Assembly (NCBI GenBank): GCA_013398015.1 | Contig: VZRR01006730.1 | Span: forward strand, 1,260,054-1,324,053 | Reading direction: 5' to 3' | Length of the DNA stretch: 64,000 bases | DNA from: Oreocharis arfaki | Lineage: Eukaryota; Chordata; Aves; Passeriformes; Paramythiidae | Shown here: piece after piece, positions 24,101 to 36,100 of the stretch | How positions within the stretch are numbered: the stretch's first letter is position 1 | How the letters are laid out: each line of letters begins with the position of its first letter | Notes under the pieces: model-generated | The model's input: the letters and a program-made list of their open reading frames with translations, nothing else | Told to the model about the DNA's origin: nothing | Database searches by the model: none | Made by a program: the position numbers and the translations under genes

Positions 24101-27100
24101 AATGTATCTGCTTGTCTGTTGGTCTGACTGAGTTTTGGTTATCTCCTGTATCATTGATTTTGATTAGAGCTTATTTCTGAGTAAAATAAAACAATATCCT
24201 GCTGTCTGAAAAAGGATGACAGTTTTTTAAACTATGCTTGTTGAGAATAGGGCAAGCTCATTGCCTATTAGGGATCTTTTCACAAACGCTGAAGAAAAAA
24301 AGGTGATCAGTAGGGTAAGAATGCCTGTATGGCTGTTGCAGGGAGTTGTTTACTCCCTCAGGGTTACTAAAGAGTTACTCTGCACTGGTTTTGTCCAGGA
24401 CAAAAGCAAACAGTTGCTGTAAGTTTGCTTTTTACTGCATTTGCTATCTCATACTTTTAAAAATGAGTGAAGACTAATAGGGAGCTTTTCTTTAATTGTT
24501 TAGAATGATAATATAGGTAATAAAATCTAGAGAGTTGCTATAAAGTTTTTTGGAATTGTACACGTATCTGCATGTTTGATTATGCAGATGATAAGTGCAC
24601 GTAAGCGATTAACAAAATAAAACATTATTGAAATAGCTATGACCATAGTTATGATTTGATTTGTAATTTTTTTTTTAAAGACAACACTTGACTTAGTAGT
24701 TAATTTTGAACAAATTGTTTGTTTTTCCTTAATGAAATAAATTTCTTTTGTTCCTGATTTTGATTCACAGCAAGTCTTGGCAACTTCATTACTATTCAAA
24801 CAGTGTATCACATAGAGTTGAAAGCTGAAATCTGATTCTTTTTTCACAATCTTCTTTGATATTTGATGATTCTGGTATACTTGAATATAGTTTGCTGTAT
24901 ATGCTGAGAGTTTTCCTAATTATTTCTGGCCAATCTCATTTTCTTCAAAACCTTAAGGCAGCACTCTTAGCCTTTAAATAGGAAGGAACAATGTCAGTGC
25001 TTTCCAGGGTAGGAATGTCAAATAGTAGGTCAGATTGCTCAGTCAGCTTTATCAATAGCAAGATTTTCCAAATGACTGTCTTTACAGACCAACATTATTT
25101 ATTCAGTGCTAGAACGAAGTTTAAAAGCTTGTCAATCATACTGCACTTAATAAAAATTCACCTTCTATATGCACCTTTGCATCACTTGCTTTTTCCCCTC
25201 AAAAGGTTTGCAGCAAATTTCCTTCTCTAATTTAAGATTGGAGTCTTTTCTTTCTTCTCCTGGCTAAGATTGCTGTTGTTTCTTTTGCCACACTGTTTCT
25301 TCTCCCATTCTCAGTTGAGGTGGAAAAGGTAAAAAGGATGGAACCTCAAGCATTCTTTCTTACCATTCATAAATGTTTCTTCTGATGCTGCACATCTGCA
25401 TCAGATTTAGCACTTTCCTGGCTTCATGCTGCTTTTCTTTATTGCAGCTTTCTGAAGTCATACTAATAAAGTATTATCCATCATATTATAAGAAGATTTA
25501 AATGCTCAGTATTTTTACTGAATTTATGATCTTTTATTAAATCTTTTCCTGTGAGTGTGATATAATAGGTGGTAAAAATATGAATTGGCTTCTTGAATTA
25601 AAAAGAATCATTCATACCTGTAGTACGGGAAATTCTTCTGAAGAATCCCTTTACAGTGATGGTATACAGTGAAGTGATGAAATATTGACATATAGATACA
25701 CCTCAGAAGACAGATTTCCAAATGAATTGAAAAATGAATTGAAAATACACCCAAGCATAACGAATATTCCTTATTTAAATAACTGTGTCTCAGAGAGTTA
25801 CTGCAGAATTCTGACTAGTCTTGCAAAAGTGTTCTAACCTTTGTGATCTTTAACTGTTCTTAAACTCTTAAACTCATTATTCCTTCCCTGAATTGATTTT
25901 TTTAGCATTAAGATTTACTTGGTTATCAACAGTTATATGAGTTTGATTTGCTTATATTTAAAGAAGTTTTCTTTCCTGGCTGGTGAGCACTAAAGGGACA
26001 ACTAACCATCTTTGCCAGTAAATAGTGCAGACAGTGAAAACATTATTTTGGAGTAAGTGAGCACACTAGAAATATTAGCTGGAATGTTCAATGCTTTAAA
26101 AATGTAATGCTTTGTTTTGTGTTGTCATGTATTATAATTTATTTCAGTATATGCATGTGGCTTTGAATTATCAATTGTGTAGACTTTTGTGTTTGTGTAA
26201 TTTGTAAAAACTCTTAAAAGATGTTTGGTGGCTATTAAGCATTGAATTAAGGTCCCATCGAAACCATCTGTATATTCTACTGTAGTTAATATTTAAAACA
26301 TAACAAATTCTTACCCGTATGGACATCACATACTTTTATAGTGCTTGTGTTTTCCCTGATCTATTTAATTTCCTACTTCATAGTTTAAGTTCTTGAAGAC
26401 AGGAATTGTCTTTCTCCTCTTCTAACGACAGAGTAGCTAGTTCAGTGGTTATAATGATGTCTGAAATGCTGAAATTTACTGTAATAAAATGTGTTCAAAA
26501 GAGCAGCAGAACTGTAGTTATTTTTTTTAATGATTTCTTATACCTTAAAATATTTCTCTGTTTCATTTTTAAACAAGTAACTGAATTTTAGACATTTTAG
26601 ATAACCAGTCTGTCCAGATAAGCTTTAGTTCCCATTAATGGTGTAGTTGTATATAAGAAGGTATGAATATATGAACAGGAACACAATTTATATTTTATTA
26701 ACTACCAGCTGCTATGAATTCAAGAACCTTCAATTTTGTTCTACTTGAGTGCATTGTTAGGTACAGTTCCTATATAAATCTAGTCTAAAACTATGATTTT
26801 TATTAGATTTGTTAATGCTATTTTGAAAAAGTAGAGCAAGGGCTAGGTAGTCTTTTTGAAATTGAAGATAGAGATTAGTTGATATGTTTGAGATATTATT
26901 TGCCAATGGTAAAGCTTATTAATAAAGTAAACTACTTGACTCATCTTAGTATGTATTTTAAAACAGGTGAGGCTAATGATAAGGATGTTCAGGTGGTGGA
27001 ACTTCCCATTGTTGACAGCTTACACCCACGGCCACCTTATTTGCCCTTGGCTGTCCCTGAAGACTTGGCTGATAGACTAATTCGTGTACATGGGGATCCT

Positions 27101-30100
27101 GCAGTGTGGTGGGTCTCACAGTTTGTGAAATACTTGATTCGTCCACAGCCTTGGCTAGAAAAAGAAATAGAGGAAGCCACAAGGAAACTTGGTTTCAAAC
27201 ATCCAGTGATCGGGTGGGTATTTAGTTTTCTTTTTAACTGTCTGTGCTTTAATATGTGTATATAGTGATTCTTGTTCAGGAAAAAATGTTTTATGATGAT
27301 AATCAGAGTCTTGAAGTATTTTTTGCGGAGAGAGGGTGATTTCTTAGATGAAGCTCTTATTTTTTAACTGTGCATAATGCAAGTTGATTACAAGTACTTC
27401 TTCAGCACACTTGTCTACCTGTAGTTGGACAGATATATAAAAGGCTGCTCAATAGAAGGTTTTTTAGCACGTCATTCCACATCTGGTAGTACAGAATTTC
27501 ATTAATGTCGTTGCCTTACAGCTTGTATTCCAGGCACTTTACTGTCTGGGTCTTTGTTCCAAGTGCCTATAGCTTTTACATTTGAGGAAAAAAGGCTAAG
27601 CCTATATTTTACATGTCACAGCTCACAACTAATTTTATCACTGGCTACATATGAACATGGTATGTGCCTTTCCCTTCCCTGCTGGTTTTTTCACAGTTGT
27701 TTGTCAATGGTAGCGACGAATTGGAAAGGTCTGTGTGGGGAGATATGTGGAGAAGGAAGAAAAGCACCTATGACCAATAAAAAGCAGCTTGTGGGAGAAA
27801 GGTTTTCCCATCATGTAGTGTGAAAAATGTTGCTGCTTTGCTAGAGTTTGCTTCTTTTGCCAGAATTTTCCTTCAATCCTTAAACTTTCTTTTCTAGAAG
27901 AACACAGTAGGTTTGTCCAAGTGTTAGTTGGCTTTTGACCTTAAGTCAGTAGGGCACTTCACCAGTGCTGTATCTGAAGACTTGTTACATTTCAAGGAGG
28001 TCAAAAAAATACCTTTGTAACTACCTTAATCCTAACTATGCATTACATGATGCAAATATTCCTATTTTCCTTTTGACCTGTATTGATCAAGCATTATCTA
28101 TCTATAATAGATAGCTTAACCTTGTGCTATAATTCAATGTCCTTCATTCCTTTCTTTCAGTTACCCTTTGCCTTCCTTATGAGATTATTATATTGCTTTT
28201 GAGAACAGACTGACATCTGACTTCATGTTGTCAGTGTGTCTTGATGGACATGGATGAGTTTTCAAACTTCCTTATTTTGCATAGGGATTCAATTTAAAAT
28301 TTCATTTGCTAAAGTATGTGTAGTATTTATAAATATAATTCCTAATTTCTACCTTTTTCCAGTGTTCACGTCCGAAGGACAGACAAGGTGGGGACAGAGG
28401 CAGCGTTTCACCCCATTGAAGAGTACATGGTCCACGTGGAAGAGCGGTTTGAACTTCTTGCTCGCAGGATGCATGTTGATAAAAAAAGAGTGTATTTGGC
28501 TACAGATGACCCTTCATTGTTGCAAGAGGCAAAATCCAAGTAAGATGAATTATGTTTATGTTACAGTTCCTTCCGGTTACCTTTACGATTTCTGACTATT
28601 GTGCACACAATTTTTAGTATAGTTTTCTTTTTCATCCTTTATTCAGTTAAGATTGCATTTGATTTTCCAGTGATTTCAATTTCTCTCTCAGATATGCTTT
28701 TTTTGGGATTTTTTTCTCCCAAGTATGCTTTTCAGATCTTAATGTTAAAAATCCAGAAGAGTTAAGCAAGATACCTGCGACTGTGTAAAAACAAACTAAT
28801 GCTGTAGAAGGAAGGTAAATATAAATAATATATGTATAAGTAATAGAAACATAATAAACACACATAAATTCTTATTGAACATACATATTAAAAAAGAAAC
28901 TACTTAGGGATATTGTAAAAACTGGTTAATATGTATAAAGCATCATCTGTCCAAAAAACACCTCTCTGTGAACAGTTTCCAGAGGAATTTTTATAAGTGA
29001 GTTGAAAAGCTTCTGATGAAGCTCTTCTCTCTTTCAGAAGGACTTCTATAGTGATAACATAGAAGACTTTCACCCTACATGTTGAATAATTTTGTCCTTA
29101 AATATATGTGGGATTCTCAGCTTCTTACAGTGTCTTTGTCCCTTTTTTTGCTCCGTGCCCTCTTCTAGCTCTCTAGAATGTGGATACACAGTAAACATTC
29201 ATTTACTCCTATGTGGCCTATATTTCCTTGTAAATTAATACTTCTAATTAATTAATTTTTAAAATCAAGGCAACTCAGTAGTGGCAGATTTTTGAACTCT
29301 TCTATTCTTGATGATATTCTTGGAAAAATATGTAAGATAACATACTACATAACGGGTTTTCTTTGGCATATGCAAGGTAAGCGGAAAATGTTACTTTGTA
29401 GTAACTACAGCATTGAAAACCTGTCAACTGTGCTGTTTCTTCTTTTCTTCCATATCTATAAACAGCGGCTGTTTAAGATTATGGTGTTTTGTAAAAACTA
29501 AATGAACAAACACAACTCCAGATGATGGCAACCTAATCCTTCCTTTTTTGTATGTGTGGAGGCAAGAACAATAGCAGAATCAAGTAGGGCATTTAAAATG
29601 CAAATCTAAACAAGGAAAAGACAGATAATACAAAGTTGAGGTTGTAATATTTAATTCATTATATGGTCCTAAATAACTTCAATAACTATTTGTAACATAA
29701 CATAATTCAATATTGATGTAACAGTATTAGTTATGCAGTTTTCTTTATTTTTGTTTAACTTTCAAACCTTAGCATTCTTTGTGAATAATGAGATGCTCTG
29801 CCTGTGTAAACATATAATCCCAAGTTTTCAATAGCAACAAAAACTAACTGTAGAATTGTAACTTGTTCAGTAAAATGATACTGAATTTTATTAAGAATTA
29901 CAGCTCAAGTCCATACCAAATCACACTTTTACTTTATTATAGTAAGATACAGCTCGGTAGTACAGCGTTAATTTTATGTTTTCTTCATAAAAGGCATAGA
30001 ATCTGTAAGTAGTGAAGAATTTTTTATGTGTTGCTGCTGAGTTTTTGGTTCACATCTTACACTGAAACATGATTTCCTACGTTGCTTGCACCCTACTGTT

Positions 30101-33100
30101 GCTTGCAGCTTCAGCTGCCTTGAGTAGAAGGCGTTTGAAACGTCCTGTGATTTCAGAGAAGGCAGGATGCAATTTGATGTTTGGGCATTTAATAGCATCT
30201 GAAGGCAGGTTAAGGTCATGTTTTGGCAGTAAAGAAGCTTTTCTTCCTCTTCTTGTGAAATCAACTATAAATTGGTTTACACTTGTGACAGAAATGTTCT
30301 AGTCACATTGAACTACCAAGCTTTGATAGAAACGGCTGTCACATTGCAGTAGCTTATGTTGCATTCATTATTTGGTGCAGTTATATCAGTAAGTCCTAGA
30401 TACTGTATCTCTCTACATGAGAGTGACTGGCTGTCAAACAGCGTTGGCATTTAAGTAAAGAAAATTTAGCCAACATTCACATGAATAGGCATGTTGTTTC
30501 TAGCAAGAGATGTATTTAAAACTATTCATAGTCATGAAAACAGAAATGTTTTGACTTAAGTTTCAGAAACTTCCCTTGCAGTCAGATGTCTACCAATTGC
30601 AAGTACAGTAGTAAAGATAGAACACAAGCACTCTACGAACTGGTGGTAGTGACTGCACTATTTCCAAAAGAAGGAAAGAAGTGATGTATTTTCAGAATTA
30701 GGATGATGTAGAACAACTTTAGTAGAGAGTAACGTGGTTGAGAGTTCAACAACTGTAATGATCAGGGAATTAAAGCATTTGACAGCTTCTGGTAAGTAGA
30801 CATCGTGGTATTTATCTTAGATAAGTGATGTGTTAGGGACGGTGTAAATTGCTTTTTCTTTGGCTGATTTAATAGTTTTCACATGCAAATTTTTAATGTC
30901 CAGGATATGTATTTCTAGTCTATAACACTACTCACAGTATCTTCACTCTTCAAGGTATTTGAAATAATACAGATGATATATACATAAATTCTTCAGACAC
31001 CATATTTAATGTATTTGTGGTTTGTATATGAACCTATTTAAGTGTCTTTCTCTTGGTCATGGGCACAGAAATTCAACAATCACATTCTTCCTTCCAGAAT
31101 GTTTACCTGTAAAGTCATCTGTATTTTCTTTTTTGTCCTTTTTTTTTACTGTTTATTTACTTTCACAACAGCAGGTTAATGTCTTTTCTCCCTTTGTACT
31201 ATCTGTAGTTTGGCTAACCCTCCCCCACCACCCCATAGTATGCCTGATATATAGAATTCAGCAATGCTTTAAAGTACTAGAATCTGGGGAACAGCTTGCA
31301 TATTTTCCACTTCTTTTTAGAGCAAGACCTGAGAAAACACATTATTTCTTACTCAGTCTATTTACACATATACTCACAATCTTCCTTTGGAGGGAAGAAG
31401 ATTTTCAGTGCCTCTTCTGGATGCTTCCACAGGCCTAGCGATTGAGAGCAGGAGCCCGGGACTTGCCTTGCTTTGCACCTGCAGTGATAAGCTATAGTTA
31501 CACAACTAGTTGATAAGCTTCTGAAACCAATAGAAACTTGAAATAGTCCCATAACCATGCTTGATTTGTATCCTTATCTGAGGCTGTTAGGTGCAGGAAG
31601 GAAAGATTTTTAACTCTCTCTTTCCCACCTTCTTTTGATACCTTGTTTTCTCTTTCTTATAAGAGGGAAAAAAAAAATAAAATCCTTCCTGGCCTGTACA
31701 TAGGTTTCAAGAATCTATTAGATAGCTTTAGAAGAAGTGGGTATTATTTTTAGGTATGTGGAGGAGATAGACTACATATATGTAATCCAACACAAAGAAA
31801 AGAGAGTTGTGCCAGTTTCCATTATTTGGTTTTATCTTGGAACAGGCTGCCCAGGGAAGTGTAATACCACTGTCCCCGAGGTATTTTAAAAGTCATGTAG
31901 ATGTGGCACTTTAGGGACATGGTTTAGTCTTGAACTTGGCTGTGCTGGGTTTATAGTTGGAGTCAATGGTCTTAAAGGTCTTTTCCAACTTAAATGATTC
32001 CATGATTCACATGGAATCTCCCTTCCTGTTTCAGAGAAGAGACTATGTGAGTAAGGCTAGAAAGCATCCTATACAACATAGTGTTTAGGTGATTCTGTCA
32101 ATAAAAATATGGCAACTTGTTAAGTATGATTCATTTTCTACACATTCAGGAATCCTGAATAGGATTGTGCCTAAGTTCTACTTAAAAGGAAAAAAAAAAA
32201 TCCCCCAAAACTACAGTGTAAGTATTACATTAATCATAATATAAATACCAGTGGAAAATGGAATGGAAGGAAGCAAGAGCTAACTATTGACCTTTAGTAG
32301 TTTAATTTTCTTTATTCTTTGCAGTCATTGTGGCAAGAATAGCTTCAAATAGAATCTACAGCACTGTAGGGAGTGGGAAGGAGAATTAAACTTCACCTGA
32401 TGCAGGAGGTCAGTGGGCCACATACAGCTTGAGAGGAGGGTGCATCTGGCCTTTTGCTGTATTTTTCTTTATGCTCTGCTTTCAGCCTGTGTTGGAGACA
32501 GGGTAGTGGACCAAAAGATTCTTTGTTCGCACTAAGTATGGCTGTTATTTCACACATATTTTAAAAGAAACCTCTTTTCCCAAGCATGGATGTAGCATTG
32601 TGTGTGGGAGACAACATGAAAGTGCTTGTTTGAAAACTGAAACATGTGAGTAGATAAGTTAAAAGCTTTGATGACTGTTTTGAAGACAGGACTCTGAAAA
32701 TGTTGGTGAGATGAATTTGGATCAGCTTTATAAAATGGAATTGAAGACCAGATCTAAAAGCAGCTCAAAGACTGTTTCCAGACTAAAGGAAAGAAGGAGA
32801 ACATTTTAAATGTATGCATAAAAAGATGTGTAAATAATTCTGTCCTTTTGTTTTTTACCAGATCCAATATGACACTTTTTTCCTTGTCCTTCATTCCTTA
32901 AAGTTATTAGAGTGATCATTTGCTAGTAAGAAATCAGATTCTTCGAGAAAAGTTCTTTTGTGTCTGCTCAGCATGTGGATTCTGGTTTTTGAAGTCTGAA
33001 GGAAGTGATTAATTTTAGTGGTATTCCTGATACCAAGAACTTGCAAAGGGGTGTGCATGTTCGTTGTCCCTAGAAACGCCATCTTCTCTTGAATGCTCTT

Positions 33101-36100
33101 TGTGTTGCTCCACTCAGAGTTGTTTACTGAGACGAGACTGATGCTTTTCTCTGTTTCTCAGCTAGTTCTTAGAGTAGAGTATGACATATTTCTGTTTGGT
33201 CTGTACTTTTTTTTTCCTTTTTTAAAAAAATAGGAGTATGATTAACACAATGTCAACTGGAATAGAATGTGTCACAAATATTATGGTGTCATCTTTGTGT
33301 TTTGAGAGCTGGTTAAATATTGACAAAAAATGTTAGACACGAAAAGATCAGAAAGTTAAAATTGTGGAAGAGTTCTTACTGAAAAGAACTATTTATTGCT
33401 TCATGTGCTTCTGTTTTCTCTCAGAAGGGGTATTATCAATTACTCTGATACTATTTCTACCTTCTCTTCCTTTTTTTCTTGTTGGTTTTGTTTTGTTTTT
33501 TCTTGTTTTTTATATAGTAGGAACTTTCCCTGACGTTCATGGTCAGATACACCCATACATTCCACATCAAATGTGGACATTTTGCATACAGTTTTTTGAT
33601 TTGCTCTTGAGATAAATTTGCTGATTTGGTAGTCACAAAAGCCAGCTATATTTGTCTATTTCACTTTTGAAGACAGTTTCTTCATATTTTTAACATTAAA
33701 ATGGAATAAATTAGGCATGTTCTTACAAATATTATATTATCTGCCTCGCTCTCTTGTGTAGTGTATTGATTTATATCTGCAATGAAGTTATAAATTTGAA
33801 ACAAAAGTCTTTACATATATATATAGTTTTGTTTTATAAAAAGTCGTGTAGTTGAAATTTTGTAGTTGGCTGGTTAGTTATGTGAGTTGCACTTCATGAT
33901 TGAAATATAATTGTTGTGTGACAGCCATGTAGTTGCCACCTTTGTTACATCTGTAATAATTGTCTTTGATAGGAGGCTGACTGAAAATTTAATTAAAACA
34001 TGTTCCTTTCCACAGTTTCTTTCAGATTTCAGTTAGCCAGTACAGAAGTGTAAATTTTTTGAGAAAGACCATTATTTTCCAATATTTTTAAGAAGGATTT
34101 TTTTATTTTTAAGCTATTTTTAAATTTTTAAGCTACATGATAAAATCTTTTATTTTAATATAACATAAACTAAGGTTTTATATTTCAAATAAAGTATTTT
34201 GACTTAAAGTAGTACTAATTTTTTTTGTAATAAGTCAAGAAAAGTGTATTGGCATGGAGTTTTACATTTATTTTGTTTTGACCAGTGAATTGCAAAATTT
34301 GTTCTCCATATGATCTTAAGAACTGTGAAAGACTTTTTATTATTTTCATTAGTTTACATGCATTTATTTAATATGTCCCTTTTACAGGTGACAATTTTTT
34401 TTGCACAGTGTCCTAATCAGAATCTAATAGTATGGTAATAAATGTAGTCTTGTAAAGTCAGAATCCCATATCCTATTTAGCAGTAGAGAAAACTAAGTGG
34501 TCTGAGTATATTTCATCTAAAATCAGCATCATTTGCAGAATGTGGTATATAACTCCTGATATTTCTTTTGCTTCTTCTACTTTGTTATTTATCAGACAGA
34601 CTTACAGCATCTTTGTATTTAAATTTTTTTCTAGATGAAGAGAGGCATGCTTGGAGGCAGCGGTTACATTCTAGAGGGTCCAGCAAAGTTGTAATTAATT
34701 TCCTGTAAAGCAGAGACTCAGATTGCCAATCTTATCTTGCAGCAGAGGTAATGCCTCTTAAAAAAATGAAAGTAAGCAGAACAATGCTATTAACTGTGTA
34801 TTGTATTTTCACAGGTATCCAAATTATGAATTTATCAGTGATAACTCCATATCCTGGTCAGCAGGGCTCCATAACCGATACACTGAAAACTCCCTGAGAG
34901 GTGTCATTCTGGACATTCACTTTTTGTCTCAGGCAGACTTCCTGGTCTGTACATTTTCATCCCAGGTAAAGTGCAATGCAGATACAATGTAGATTATATG
35001 TACCAGTTTTGGGTCGTAGTTTTCTTCTGTTTATAAAAATCTGTTTTAAGATTAAAAGCATGGCAAAAAGTCACCAAGCAGTATTTTGTGACTAATGTGC
35101 TGATCACCATATTCACATATGGCAAGATAAGATTTCAATCAGATTAAATATTTTTAATTGCTGTTGTCATTATTCTCTTAGGTGACACAATGACACATGG
35201 TTGTACTGTTAGGTGGAAGTGGACACAAAAATCAGAAGTTAAAATTCACATAAAAACTAAATGTTTTCCACAGCCTCACATGTAAATTGTCTGCTGCACT
35301 GTAATGACAAATAGGTAACATGCATAATATTAATATTAATGTATGGTCAATACAGGGATATATTGACTTTGACAGGCAGAATTCTTAATAAAATTGCTGT
35401 GACAAGAAGACAGCAAAACTATTAAAACTATAGAAAAGCCTTTTATCCCTCAATCATGCTTGTGCATATTTTTTTTTCATTTTATTTACCACTCTATCTA
35501 CCTTTCACCACGTCCTGTACAGAGAATGACATTTTATAGCATATTTAAAGGTTATTTCAGACCAAAGGCACAAATAAAATCCAAAGTAAAAATCCTCACT
35601 AAGAAGAGCTGTGAGGAGCCATCCATTTTAATAATAATGTTTGATTTAGCTGAAGTACATCCACTGAATGCATATCCCAGTGAAAGAGGTGAAACCTACA
35701 GCTGTATATCTTAAGTGCCACATGTGTATTGGTGTAGAGACAGTTCATAGTCTGAAGGAAGAATTATATGGTCTTGGATAAAAACTTAATGAAAAATCTA
35801 TAACATTTTCTGCTATTATTATATTCAGATAGCTGTGTTAAAAGTGATAAATGTTTTCTTTAGGTAAACCCCTGGGTATAAACATAGTTTAAATATAGCT
35901 GTAAATGGCATGGACAGAATATATTGTAATTGAATTTTAAGTGTTGGAATAATTTTGAAACAATGTGTTTAAAATACATCAACACAGTTAAGGTGATACA
36001 GGTTGATCAAGACCTCTGGAGGGCATCTGATACAACCCCCTCTGAGGGTACCTTTGTGGTACATGGTGTCTTTGAGCTCAACTCTAATTCTGTTTCACCA

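Larger units (their letters stand above)
12381..26966 (+). other. FUT8 intron D-E, about 14.6 kb
   Basis: The largest intron in the window. It holds an N inside a poly-T tract at 13688, a 45-base run of N inside a TA-rich repeat at 16514-16558, a T/G-rich tract at 17210-17262, an 11-bp perfect hairpin at 19105-19129 and CR1 3'-end remnants at about 23751-23865. No exon-like open frame with good splice sites was found in the remainder. Confidence 0.85.
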
